Below are positions 9,842 through 19,186 of a stretch of DNA of 64,000 nucleotides, piece by piece. This DNA is from Alteromonas indica (GTDB lineage Bacteria > Pseudomonadota > Gammaproteobacteria > Enterobacterales > Alteromonadaceae), in contig PYVY01000014.1 in NCBI GenBank assembly GCA_003056425.1, forward strand, positions 62,001-126,000. Reading direction: 5' to 3'. Below the pieces are notes generated by a model that did no database searches, was not told where the DNA came from, and saw only the letters and a program-made list of their open reading frames with translations. Made by a program: the position numbers and the translations under genes. How positions within the stretch are numbered: position 1 is the stretch's first letter; each line of letters opens with the position of its first letter.

Positions 9842-10633
9842 TTAACTTTCTGGCAAAAATAACGGCCCCAGTGGTCTTTGTGGCAAGTTAAACTGCGTAG
9901 GATAGGTCACATCTACCAGGTATAAACCATGTGGCTTCGCTGTTGCTGCCGCCTGGGTTCGGTCTTTACTGTGTAACAGTGTCGCGATCCAGTCAACCGG
10001 TTGCTCCTTGGCGCCGATGGCAATCAGCGAGCCCACAATATTACGTACCATATGATGCAAAAAGGCGTTAGCGCGGATATCTAAAATAACATACCGCCCT
10101 TGGCGATGTACCGACACATCAGTGACTTTTCTGCAAGGCGAGTTTGACTGGCAGTGCGCTGCGCGAAAGGCGCTGAAATCCTGCTCGCCAATAAGGGCCT
10201 GAGCTGCCTCATGCATCAATGAAGCATCTAGCGGCTTATAAACATGGGTGACCCCTTTGCCTAAAATAGCCGGCCGCAAGGTGGCGTTATACATAATATA
10301 ACGATAGCGTCGATGGGTGGCAGAGAAGCGAGCATGAAACTCAGTGGGTACTTCACATGCCCAGTTAACCGCAATAGAGCCCGGCATATTCGTATTAGCA
10401 CCCATTTCCCATGCTTTTAAAGGCCTGGCGTGCGGCGATTCAAAATGCACAACCTGACCGGTTGCGTGCACCCCGGCATCTGTGCGTCCTGCACACTGTA
10501 CATTAATTCTGGTGTCAGCTACTTTTGATAGCGCATCTTCTAGAAATTCCTGCACGGTTGTTACCCCGCGTTGACGTTGCCAGCCATAATGCGCCGAGCC
10601 GTCATACTCAATGCCTAAGGCATATCGCCACAT
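9842..10633 (-). CDS. truA: tRNA pseudouridine(38-40) synthase
   Basis: 263 residues. It carries the TruA start [18 protein letters not shown] and the catalytic-Asp motif [14 protein letters not shown] (Asp near residue 52). Also present are RYRYIMYN and the C-terminal [14 protein letters not shown]. It isomerises uridines 38-40 in the anticodon arm of many tRNAs. In relatives truA directly follows fimV. Here an oppositely oriented patatin gene separates them, so truA must have its own promoter within 10634-11005. Confidence 0.96.
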   Translation of the reverse strand: MWRYALGIEYDGSAHYGWQRQRGVTTVQEFLEDALSKVADTRINVQCAGRTDAGVHATGQVVHFESPHARPLKAWEMGANTNMPGSIAVNWACEVPTEFHARFSATHRRYRYIMYNATLRPAILGKGVTHVYKPLDASLMHEAAQALIGEQDFSAFRAAHCQSNSPCRKVTDVSVHRQGRYVILDIRANAFLHHMVRNIVGSLIAIGAKEQPVDWIATLLHSKDRTQAAATAKPHGLYLVDVTYPTQFNLPQRPLGPLFLPES

Positions 10634-10890
10634 GTTTTGTTACCTGCGTTAAAAAAATCGGGTAAGTGTAGTCGCACCATCCAACAGATGCAATCTGCCT
10701 GGCCGTTACTTTAAATCGGATGGCGGATAAACCGGCAATAGCTATACCCAGCCAGCGCCATAACGACGCGGTAATGTACGCTACACTCCATAGCATGGCC
10801 GCATGCTCCTTACATCACGCCCGGGTGCTACAGGTATTGTCCAGGGGGCACGCCTAGGGGGGGGCAGGCTTATCGGGGCCAGCCAATTAG

Positions 10891-10916
10891 CCTCCTGGTA
10901 GCTGCTAGGCAGGAGG
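10891..10916. other. Inverted repeat in the truA-patatin gap
   Basis: CCTCCTG (10891-10897) pairs with CAGGAGG (10910-10916) across a 12-nt loop. No U-tract longer than TCTT follows, so it is a weak terminator candidate, or else an operator in the divergent truA/patatin control region. A run of eight G lies just upstream at 10857-10864. The rest of 10634-11005 shows nothing recognisable. Confidence 0.35.
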
Positions 10917-11005
10917 TCTTCAAATCAACAACTAACGGTGGTTTAACATACGCAAATTATGGCTTCTTGTTCTATGCTCAGTGAACTCACAAGGAGAGTT
11001 TTTGT

Positions 11006-11878
11006 ATGCAGCAACCCGCTTTCCCTTCTCATATAGTGCCTATTTTATCTGGTGGCGGCACCCGATTACCTGCCCATATCGGTATACTTCAGGCACTTCA
11101 TGACCTAAATATCCAATACACCAGCATTGTCGGCGTGTCTGGCGGCTCCATTATTGCTGCGCTAACGGCGAAAGGATTTAGCCTGGCTGAGTTAAAAGCG
11201 CTGGCGATTAAAACGGACTTTAAACAATTTGTTGATATATCGCTGTGGCGATTACTTAAACAAGGTGGTTTAGCGTCCGGTGATAAACTTGAGCAGTGGT
11301 TGGATACACTGTTGGAAGGAGACACATTCGCTACGCTGGCTTACCCGCTTCATATATTGGCCACCGATGTAAACGGCGGCGGACCGGTATTATTTAATCG
11401 GGAAAATACCCCAAATGTGAAAGTCTCACAGGCGGTACGCTCTTCAATGTCAATTCCGCTTATTTTTTCATTCAAAGAATTTGGCGATCGGCTGTTGGTA
11501 GACGGCGCGATTTTATCTGAAGATGCGCTTTTTCGAGACTGGCAGCAAGATGGTACACCTTCAGTTTGTTTTCGTTTACGAAGCGAACAGAAAAAAGAAG
11601 CGCTGCACCGAAAGGGACGCTTCCCCCTACCCCTATATTTAACCATGCTGACTCGGACATTTATGTCAGCACTTGCCCGGGAGTATGTGGACTCACGCTT
11701 CTGGCACAGTACGATTATAGTTAATACGGGGACTATTTCAGCTGTCGACTTCAAGGCCGGGGAAGACACTAAACTGGCTTTATACGAGCTCGGCTACAAT
11801 ACCGCTTTGGCGTATCTGCCCAAAAAACTGCAATCTCGTGTGGCTTTGCCTGACCAGCCGGTGCATGCTTTGACATAA
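11006..11878 (+). CDS. Patatin-like phospholipase
   Basis: 290 residues with the complete patatin catalytic set: glycine-rich oxyanion loop SGGGTR (residues 15-20), nucleophile Ser45 in GVSGGS, and the dyad aspartate Asp166 in DGA. The family hydrolyses acyl esters of phospholipids or neutral lipids. No signal peptide or membrane segment is seen, so the protein is probably cytoplasmic, and no secretion domain is fused. AAGGAG lies about ten bases before the ATG. It is an isolated gene running against the surrounding minus-strand block, which is otherwise conserved in order. This suggests insertion after that block formed. Confidence 0.88.
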   Translation: MQQPAFPSHIVPILSGGGTRLPAHIGILQALHDLNIQYTSIVGVSGGSIIAALTAKGFSLAELKALAIKTDFKQFVDISLWRLLKQGGLASGDKLEQWLDTLLEGDTFATLAYPLHILATDVNGGGPVLFNRENTPNVKVSQAVRSSMSIPLIFSFKEFGDRLLVDGAILSEDALFRDWQQDGTPSVCFRLRSEQKKEALHRKGRFPLPLYLTMLTRTFMSALAREYVDSRFWHSTIIVNTGTISAVDFKAGEDTKLALYELGYNTALAYLPKKLQSRVALPDQPVHALT

Positions 11879-11935
11879 GGGCTTTACAGGCTAGGATACC
11901 TGGCCGGTTAGCTGGGTACTTTTGTTCTACCAGCA

Positions 11936-11976
11936 GCCCCAAACAAATTTACCGTAAGGGTAACGTTGTTTGGGGC
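11936..11976 (+). terminator. Long hairpin after the patatin gene
   Basis: An 11-bp perfect stem gccccaaacaa / ttgtttggggc closes a 19-nt loop that contains a second small stem (TTACC/GGTAA). It begins 57 bp after the patatin stop. The 3' side is CATTTATAATT, not a clean U-tract, so intrinsic termination is likely but not certain. It may serve as a boundary for fimV transcription coming the other way. Confidence 0.55.
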
Positions 11977-12085
11977 CATTTATAATTCGCCAGTGTGCCC
12001 GGCGGAAAGCTATTTAGCCGGTCTAGTTGACTGGGCTAACGGGCGCTATTTACTATCGGTTTGGCCGACGTGTCTAAGCGGTGGC

Positions 12086-15000
12086 TTAAACCAAGCTTCC
12101 TAATAATTCCACGGCTTCTTTCTTTTGCTCCTCGCTACCCTTTTCAATAACTTCTTCAAGTAGCTCGCGGGCGGAGGGCATATCGTCCATTTCCATATAT
12201 ACCCGAGCCAGATCGAGGTTCGCGTTTTGGCCCGCATCTTTATCAATATCGATAATATCAGCGTCATCACTAATACCGCTAAAATCAGATAAGCTCACAT
12301 CTAAATCTAATGGCATTTCTTCAAACTGGCGATCATCATCCTGCATAGACTCATCAAGCAAGGTTTCAACATCTAGATAATCCGGTTCAGCTGGTGGCTC
12401 ATTGCCACCTACGCTATCTTCTGGCTCATTCAATAAGGCCGCTAAGTCCAGATCAGGATTTGCCAGACGGAAGGCGTCTTCGGCTGCGGTAGGTGACGCC
12501 GCCGCGTTATTCTCGGCAGCCGATTCGTTATTTACCGGGGGCTCTGGGAAACCAGAGTCGTCATCCATACTGCCCAGCAAATCGTCAAAATCAGACCCTT
12601 CAAGTTCATCCAGAATGTCTTTGTCGGCGGTGCTGTTGCCTGATAGCCACTCATCAAGTCCGGGAACGTCTTCTAGCTCATTGATATCGCCCTCATGGGC
12701 GCGAGTGCCCGGCACGATACCGTCTTGTTCCTGTTCCAACGAAAAATCTTCGTTATCGTCGAATGATGTAAGAATACTATCGTCAAACGTGTCTTTCGGT
12801 GTATTAGTGTCGTTTACCGTATCAGTGATAGAGGGAATATCATCCATTAATTGCTGGTCGAACTCAGCTAAGGCGGCATCCAGCGGATCGATTTGCACCG
12901 CGGTATCATCTGTCGCTGGCACTGCTGTGGGGGCCCCACTGCTAAGTAGCGATTCCTCTTCGGCGTCATCCTCCAGTTCAAGTGATGGCTCACCCTCAAA
13001 ATCGGCTTCACTGAGGGTTTCCGGCAGATGATTCAGTTCTTCAAACAATGCCTCATCGTGAACGGCAGATTCGCTATCACTTTGAACAGTTGGTTCATCC
13101 GCGATATCAGCAGCAGGCTCAGCTTCCTCGACGTCATCCAGCAGTGAATCAATATCCTGTTCGGCCAGCGTATCATCTGCGGCTGGATCGGATTCTGCTG
13201 GCTCGGGTTCTGCTGGGTCGGTTTTGTCTTGCTCTTCGGCTGTCAAAGCGTCAGAACCTGATTCTTCCGCCGTTATATCGTCGGCAGCCAGTTCGTCAGA
13301 AAGCGCGTTTTCTGTATTATCAGCGTCGCTCGGTGCTGCTGCATCTTCGGCCAGTGTATCTGTAGCGTCGGCAAGATCAGCCTCAGGCTCAGCTTCCTCG
13401 ACATCATCCAGCAGTGAATCAATATCCTGCTCGGCCAGCGCAGCGTCGTCGGCTGGCTCGGATTCTGTTGGCTCGGTTTCGTCTTGCTCTTCGGCTGTCG
13501 GAGCGGCAGAACCTGATTCTTCCGCGGTTGGCTCGTCTACAGCCTGTTCGTTAGAAAGCACGTTTTCTGTATTATCAGCGTCGGTCGGTGTTACTGCATC
13601 CTCGGCCAGGGCGTCTTCAGCATCGGCAAGATCAGTCTCAGGCTCAGCTTCCTCGACATCATCCAGCAATGAATCAATATCCTGTTCGGCTAGCGTATCG
13701 ACGGCAGCTGGCTCGGCTTCTGCTGGCTTGGGTTCTGCTGGCTCGGTTTCGTCTTGCTCTTCGGCTGTCGGCGCGGCAGAACCTGATTCTTCCGTAGTTG
13801 GCTCGTCTACAGCCGGTTCGTCAGAAAGCGCGCTGTCTGTATTATCTGCGTCGGTCGGTGTTGCTGCATCCGCGGCGAGCGTTTCTTCACTGTCGGCCAG
13901 CGCAGCATCGGCGGCTGGATCGGATTCTGCTGGCTCGGGTTCTGCTGGGTCGGTTTCGTCTTGCTCTTCGGCTGTCGGAGCATCAGAACCTGACTCTTCC
14001 GCCGCTATATCGTCTACAGCCTGTTCGTTAGAAAGCACGTTTTCTGTATTATCAGCGTCACTCGGTGCTGCTGCATCCTCGTCCAGTGCATCTGTAGCGT
14101 CGGCAAGATCAGCCTCAGGCTCAGCTTCCTCGACATCATCCAGCAGTGAATCAATACCCTGCTCGGCCAGCATTTCATCTGCGGCTGGCTCGGGTTCTGC
14201 TGGCTCGGTTTCGTCTTGTTCTTCGGCTGTGGGAGCATCAGAACCTGATTCTTCCGTAGTTGGCTCGACTACAGCCGGTTCGTCAGAAAGCGCGTTGTCT
14301 ATATTATCTGCGTCGCTCGGTGTTGCTGCATCCTCGGCCAGTGCATCTGTAGCGTCGGCAAGATCAGTCTCAGGCTCAGCTTCCTCGACATCATCCAGCA
14401 GTGAATCAATATCCTGCTCGGCCAGCATTTCATCTGCGGCTGGCTTGGATTCTGCTGGCTTGGGTTCTGCTGGCTCGGTTTCGTCTTGCTCTTCGGCTGT
14501 CGGAGCGTCAGAACCTGATTCTTCCGCCGTTATATCGTCTACAGCCTGTTCGTCAGAAAGCACGTTTTCTGTATTATCAGCGTCGCTCGGTGTTGTTGAC
14601 TCATCGGCCAGTGTTTCTTCAGCGTCGGCAAGATCAGCCTCAGGCTCTGCTTCCTCGACATCATCCAGCAGTGAGTCAATGTCCTGCTCGGCCAGCGTAT
14701 CGACGGCGGCTGGCTCGGATTCTGCTGGCTCGGTTTCGTCTTGCTCTTCGGCTGTCGGAGCGTCAGAACCTGATTCTTTCGCCGTTATATCGTCGGCAGC
14801 CAGTTCGTCAGAAAGCACGTTTTCTGTATTATCAGCGTCACTCGGTGCTGCTGCATCCTCGGCCAGGGCTTCTTCAGCATCGGCAAGATCAGTCTCAGGC
14901 TCAGCTTCCTCGACATCATCCAGCAGTGAATCAATGTCCTGCTCGGCCAGCATTTCATCTGCGGCTGGCTCGGCTTCTGCTGGCTCGGTTTCGTCTTGTT

Positions 15001-17572
15001 CTTCGGCTGTCGGCGCGGCAGAACCTGATTCTTCCGTAGTTGGCTCGTCTACAGCCGGTTCGTCAGAAAGCGCGCTGTCTGTATTATCTGCGTCGGTCGG
15101 TGTTGCTGCATCCGCGGCGAGCGTTTCTTCACTGTCGGCAAGCTCAGCCTCAGGCTTGGCTTCGTCTGCATTATCGGGCTGCGAGTCGATATCCTGTTCG
15201 GCAACCGAAGCATCTAAAGCGGGCTCCCCGGGCGGCTCTGTTGTATCGGTAACCACATTGTCTACCGACTCAGGCGCAGGCATCTCGACGTCGTCTAATA
15301 GCTCATCAATATCAATATCCTGGGGCTCGTTTTCGCCCTCATTACCGGTATCTGAAGGGCTAAACGGCTCTACTGGAAATTCATTTATGGGCTGTTCGGC
15401 ATCAGTTGGGAGCTCGTTACCCGTAATCCCCGCTTCCAACTCCGCCAACAGGTCATCTGTTAACTCATCTTCAATACTATCTTCAGGCTCTACAGCTGCG
15501 ACATCGCTGGTTTCACCTAATTCACCATCGTGTTCCAACTCTGCCAATAGTTCATCCGACAATGAATTTAGCTGTGCCTCTTCGTCATCTTGTTCTGCAC
15601 TTAGCTCAGCAAGCAGTTCGTCGCTCAATGGGTCGTCAAACCCAGTCACCGCCTCGTCACCCTCAGGCAATGCTATGTCGGTAGTGTCGTTCGCAAAATC
15701 GTTTTCAGCTTGTAATTGAGCGATAAGTTCGTCGGATAATGGATCGGCAAAGTTCTCGGAAGTGTCTATCTCATTGAGTTCGCTTTCTTCCAACTCCATA
15801 TCTTCGATGTCGTCAACCAAGCCATCAAGGCTTTGAATTCCCTGCGGCGATCCTTGTCCGGAAAATGCTTGCTCTTCCTCTTCAAGCTCTTCCGCCGTGG
15901 GTAAGCCTCCCATCTGTTCAAGCTGGTCAATTTCTTCCAGAATACCGTCGGCAAGACGGTCAAGTTCAGCGTTTTGCTGATTAATTTCGCTGTCTAATTT
16001 ACCCAGCATAGTTTCATCCACGACGTCATTGTCTTTGGCGAAACTATTTTTTGCTTTTTCCTGCTCGGCTTCCAGCAAGTCATCAATACTGATTTCTGGT
16101 TGCTCCTCACCGTCATCAGCAATCCCTGCCATGGAAGGCAGTGCATTTTCCTGTGCGTCAGATGCAGGAGCCGATTCGTCGGGTGCAGTAGACGCATCAT
16201 CAGTGACGACCGTAAAATCATTTTCCGACACCGGCGGTTGATTCTCTGCCAACAATTCATCAATGGTTTTATCATCATCGGGCACGACTTCGTCTTCTTC
16301 AGCCGTACTACCTGTATCATCGTCCGCTAAATCAATCCCCTCTAAAGCACTGTCGTCTAAAGCTTCGTCGTCTAAAGAAGTATCGTCTAACTCGTCATCA
16401 AATAGACTATCAAGGTCATCCTGACCAAGTTCCGACTCGCCGTCTTCAAATATTTGTTCGCTGTCATCGGGCACCAGCATATCGTCGTCAAGGTCAGAAA
16501 AACTGTCCAGCTCAGAATCGAGGGTGTCTTCCAGTTCGCTGGAAAGCACGTCATCCAGCAGTTCATCATCGTTAAACAACTCATCGTCGGTCAACTCAGG
16601 GGTATCGTCCTCTAAGTCCGGACTCATACTGGTAGCCCGATCATCGATATCAATATCGCTGGCGACTGCTGGGGCGGGTTCGCTTTGCGGGGCAAGCGCC
16701 TCTGGTTCGGCATTACGCTTTCTCAATAGCCACGCTGCCAAACCACCCGCCAATAGCAGGGTCAGTATACCCGAGCCGATAATCAGGCTGGCTGGCTGGG
16801 TTAATGTGCTCGCTAAACTATTATTTTTTTCGGCGGTACGCTCTGCCTGCTCCTGCTTGACCATATCCAGCAATTGACGCTGCAAAGCCAGTTGCTCATC
16901 CATTTGGCTTTGGACATCACCTTCCACTTGCTGACGCAAGTTCATCAGGTCTGTATTGACCTGTTCTACCCGCTTATAGAGTTTGCGATTTTCATCCAAC
17001 AGAGCTTGTACATTATCCAGCGAGGAAGAGAACTGCTGGCGCAGCTCATCGAACTGGCGAACCTGTTGTTCATCCAAACGGGTGATTTTTTGTTCTATTG
17101 CGCTGCGGGTGTCGGATAGGTCGGCACGATTCACCAAGGGTTCGGCCGGCTTAATATTATTATTTGTAGTGGAGGGTTGTTTAAGCAACTCGGCGTAGCG
17201 GGCATCGTCACGGTCAGCTCGCGCCTGCGCTTGTGCTTTGTTTACGCGAGCGGTATAGCGTTGGGATGGCAGGCGAAGGGTAGCACCCTGCACCAGCAAA
17301 TTAAGGTTATCTTGTTCAAACGCATTGGGGTTTAATTCATAAATGGCCAGCATTACCTGATATACCGACACACTTTTATCTTGCCGGTACCGATCAGCAA
17401 TGCGCCACAATGTATCCTGTTCATCGATCGGCCCGTACACCGCGCCAGAGTATTGACTGGTAGCATTTTTAGGGCCACGCAGCTGAGTCTGCCGCTCTTG
17501 GGCACCTGCGTCGGTAACAGGATAAGCACTTAGTAATAAAAGTACCAACAAACCCGTTAAATGCGATTTCAT
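12086..17572 (-). CDS. fimV: FimV-type peptidoglycan-binding polar hub protein, unusually long
   Basis: 1828 residues. Order of parts: signal peptide (1 to ~24); LysM-like domain (~45-100, ending GATLRLPS); coiled coil (~135-245, Glu/Gln rich); one membrane segment (~262-284, LIIGSGILTLLLAGGLAAWLL); a very acidic cytoplasmic region of more than 1400 residues; and the C-terminal FimV TPR-like domain (~1780-1828, LDLARVYMEMDDMPSARELL). FimV proteins (P. aeruginosa FimV, Vibrio HubP) organise the cell pole, type IV pili and chemotaxis machinery. Pseudomonas FimV has about 920 residues. The excess length here lies in tandem repeats of about 85-90 residues. It sits between asd and truA as in Pseudomonas, apart from the intervening patatin gene. 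Confidence 0.93.
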   Translation of the reverse strand: MKSHLTGLLVLLLLSAYPVTDAGAQERQTQLRGPKNATSQYSGAVYGPIDEQDTLWRIADRYRQDKSVSVYQVMLAIYELNPNAFEQDNLNLLVQGATLRLPSQRYTARVNKAQAQARADRDDARYAELLKQPSTTNNNIKPAEPLVNRADLSDTRSAIEQKITRLDEQQVRQFDELRQQFSSSLDNVQALLDENRKLYKRVEQVNTDLMNLRQQVEGDVQSQMDEQLALQRQLLDMVKQEQAERTAEKNNSLASTLTQPASLIIGSGILTLLLAGGLAAWLLRKRNAEPEALAPQSEPAPAVASDIDIDDRATSMSPDLEDDTPELTDDELFNDDELLDDVLSSELEDTLDSELDSFSDLDDDMLVPDDSEQIFEDGESELGQDDLDSLFDDELDDTSLDDEALDDSALEGIDLADDDTGSTAEEDEVVPDDDKTIDELLAENQPPVSENDFTVVTDDASTAPDESAPASDAQENALPSMAGIADDGEEQPEISIDDLLEAEQEKAKNSFAKDNDVVDETMLGKLDSEINQQNAELDRLADGILEEIDQLEQMGGLPTAEELEEEEQAFSGQGSPQGIQSLDGLVDDIEDMELEESELNEIDTSENFADPLSDELIAQLQAENDFANDTTDIALPEGDEAVTGFDDPLSDELLAELSAEQDDEEAQLNSLSDELLAELEHDGELGETSDVAAVEPEDSIEDELTDDLLAELEAGITGNELPTDAEQPINEFPVEPFSPSDTGNEGENEPQDIDIDELLDDVEMPAPESVDNVVTDTTEPPGEPALDASVAEQDIDSQPDNADEAKPEAELADSEETLAADAATPTDADNTDSALSDEPAVDEPTTEESGSAAPTAEEQDETEPAEAEPAADEMLAEQDIDSLLDDVEEAEPETDLADAEEALAEDAAAPSDADNTENVLSDELAADDITAKESGSDAPTAEEQDETEPAESEPAAVDTLAEQDIDSLLDDVEEAEPEADLADAEETLADESTTPSDADNTENVLSDEQAVDDITAEESGSDAPTAEEQDETEPAEPKPAESKPAADEMLAEQDIDSLLDDVEEAEPETDLADATDALAEDAATPSDADNIDNALSDEPAVVEPTTEESGSDAPTAEEQDETEPAEPEPAADEMLAEQGIDSLLDDVEEAEPEADLADATDALDEDAAAPSDADNTENVLSNEQAVDDIAAEESGSDAPTAEEQDETDPAEPEPAESDPAADAALADSEETLAADAATPTDADNTDSALSDEPAVDEPTTEESGSAAPTAEEQDETEPAEPKPAEAEPAAVDTLAEQDIDSLLDDVEEAEPETDLADAEDALAEDAVTPTDADNTENVLSNEQAVDEPTAEESGSAAPTAEEQDETEPTESEPADDAALAEQDIDSLLDDVEEAEPEADLADATDTLAEDAAAPSDADNTENALSDELAADDITAEESGSDALTAEEQDKTDPAEPEPAESDPAADDTLAEQDIDSLLDDVEEAEPAADIADEPTVQSDSESAVHDEALFEELNHLPETLSEADFEGEPSLELEDDAEEESLLSSGAPTAVPATDDTAVQIDPLDAALAEFDQQLMDDIPSITDTVNDTNTPKDTFDDSILTSFDDNEDFSLEQEQDGIVPGTRAHEGDINELEDVPGLDEWLSGNSTADKDILDELEGSDFDDLLGSMDDDSGFPEPPVNNESAAENNAAASPTAAEDAFRLANPDLDLAALLNEPEDSVGGNEPPAEPDYLDVETLLDESMQDDDRQFEEMPLDLDVSLSDFSGISDDADIIDIDKDAGQNANLDLARVYMEMDDMPSARELLEEVIEKGSEEQKKEAVELLGSLV
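13095..15215 (-). repeat. 255/270-bp in-frame repeats inside fimV
   Basis: Eight or so copies of an acidic unit beginning AEQDIDSLLDDVEEAEPE, followed by DLADAEETLAED, then SDADNTENVLSDE, then ESGSDAPTAEEQDETEPAE. Unit anchors (gcagtgaatcaatatcctg) lie at 13141, 13411, 13666, 14143, 14398, 14668, 14923 and a diverged copy at 15181. Intervals are 255, 258 or 270 bp, with one 477-bp double step where the anchor is missing. All intervals are multiples of three. Copies differ by scattered substitutions and by a variable PAEPKPAESKP tail. The opposite strand shows a long Ser-rich open frame here, an artefact of the biased composition. Confidence 0.9.
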
Positions 17573-18121
17573 AGCGTTCCTATATGCCCTTAAGTGTCAT
17601 CAAATGGATGACCAGGTGTAAATCAGAATAGTCACCGGCAATGGTGATGTTGCGATAAACGCCTTCTCTATTCTGTTATTGTTATTATCGTAATACGTAC
17701 TATTGCCGGTCGGTTTCAACGAAGCGTTCTACAATGGTAATCAAGTAGGACGTGGCTGCCGGGTGGCAAGTTTCTGACGCGATTGATATAAACTATGGAA
17801 TAAACACCCACTTATGCAAACTTTAATCCAGTTTTGTGTTAAATACCTGCCGTAATCTCGTCTATCGGGTGTCTTTCACCGCGTTGGTAGTAAAGCCCTT
17901 ACACGCCCCACACGCTGTTTCCCGCTTACCCTGGTTTTGCTGATTACCTTGCCTGATATTTTTTGACGCCTGTAATAATAAACTATAAACCAGAGCCGTC
18001 CAGCAATCTAGCCAGGATAAGAAAAACCGATAATATTAGTAAGTTAGCCGTAACTGCTGGCTACTTTATCGGCGGCTGGTTAAATTTATTTAGTTCGGCC
18101 GCCGTATTTTAAGCCTATCGC
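17573..18121. other. Non-coding gap between asd and fimV
   Basis: 549 bp without a credible gene. The only structure seen is an inverted repeat GGCGGC (18071-18076) / GCCGCC (18098-18103) with a 21-nt loop, just after the asd stop. It is too loose to call a terminator. The AT-rich stretch at 17675-17700 may contain the fimV promoter, but no convincing -35/-10 pair at proper spacing was found. Confidence 0.5.
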
Positions 18122-19138
18122 TTACAGGTAATCACGCACCAGTGTTTCGGCTATTTGAACACTGTTAGTGGCGGCGCCCTTACGAATATTATCCGACACG
18201 ATCCACATATTCAGGCCGTTAGGGTGGGTAATATCATTGCGGACCCGTCCTACATGCACCCAGTTGTTGCCACTGGCACTGGATACCTGGGTTGGGAAAG
18301 CGGCGGGGGTATCGTACAGTTTTACGCCTTCAGCCTGTTCCAGCAGGGTTTTCGCGTGTTCTGCTTCAATAGGCATGCGGGTTTCGATGTGCACCGCTTC
18401 ACCGTGACCGTAGAATACTGGTACACGTACAGCCGTAGCATTTACTAAGATAGTATTGTCGCCCATAATTTTTTGTGTTTCCCACACCATTTTCATTTCT
18501 TCTTTGGTGTAGTCATTGTCCATAAATTCATCAATTTGTGGGATGGCGTTAAAGGCGATCTGGCGGCTAAACGCCTCCGGTTCTACCGGCCGGGCGTTAA
18601 GCAGGCCCGCAGTTTGTTTCGCTAACTCTTCCATGGCCGCTTTACCAGCGCCTGAAACCGACTGGTAGGTTGCTACGTTGATCCGTTCAATGCCCACTTC
18701 GTCATGGATAGCCTTCAGTGCCACCAACATCTGTATAGTTGAACAATTAGGATTGGCGATAATATTCCGGTTGCGAAATTCTGCCAGAGCATGGGCGTTG
18801 ACTTCCGGTACCACAAGAGGGATATCGGGCTCATAGCGAAACTGTGATGTGTTATCAATAACTATACAGCCAGCCTCGGCGGCTATCGGCGCATAAATGG
18901 CTGACACGCTTCCCCCGGCAGAGAAAAAACCAAATTGCACCTGACTAAAATCGAAGCCTTCTGCATTAAGTACTTCAATATCTTCACCTTTAAAGCTTAC
19001 GGTGCCACCGGCTGAGCGCTCACTGGCCAGCGGATATAGGTTATTTACCGGGAAGTTCCGCTCTTCCAGCATTTCGATCATAGCCTGGCCCACCAGGCCA
19101 GTAGCGCCTAATACGGCAACATCAAAAGCTTGTGACAT
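18122..19138 (-). CDS. asd: Aspartate-semialdehyde dehydrogenase
   Basis: 338 residues. It reduces aspartyl phosphate to aspartate semialdehyde for lysine, diaminopimelate, threonine and methionine synthesis. The NADP-binding GATGLVGQAM (residues 11-20), catalytic Cys132 in NPNCSTIQ and active-site His245 in GHGEAVH are all present. In E. coli the gene next to pdxB is usg, an Asd relative that has lost the catalytic cysteine. Here the cysteine is kept, so this is read as a working Asd like that of Pseudomonas. It is downstream of pdxB by 48 bp, probably the same transcript. Confidence 0.93.
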   Translation of the reverse strand: MSQAFDVAVLGATGLVGQAMIEMLEERNFPVNNLYPLASERSAGGTVSFKGEDIEVLNAEGFDFSQVQFGFFSAGGSVSAIYAPIAAEAGCIVIDNTSQFRYEPDIPLVVPEVNAHALAEFRNRNIIANPNCSTIQMLVALKAIHDEVGIERINVATYQSVSGAGKAAMEELAKQTAGLLNARPVEPEAFSRQIAFNAIPQIDEFMDNDYTKEEMKMVWETQKIMGDNTILVNATAVRVPVFYGHGEAVHIETRMPIEAEHAKTLLEQAEGVKLYDTPAAFPTQVSSASGNNWVHVGRVRNDITHPNGLNMWIVSDNIRKGAATNSVQIAETLVRDYL

Positions 19139-19186
19139 AGATTTTCACTCTCCTATTTAAATGATAACGGCGACAACCAGATGTCG

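Noticed and set aside
13224..15719. 831-codon Ser-rich open frame on the plus strand, opposite fimV
   Set aside because: It mirrors the repeated acidic codons of fimV; the low-complexity Ser/Ala composition and position exactly over the repeats show it is a shadow frame.
18122..19138. Usg-type inactive Asd homologue
   Set aside because: The catalytic cysteine and histidine are both present, so the gene is called asd rather than usg.
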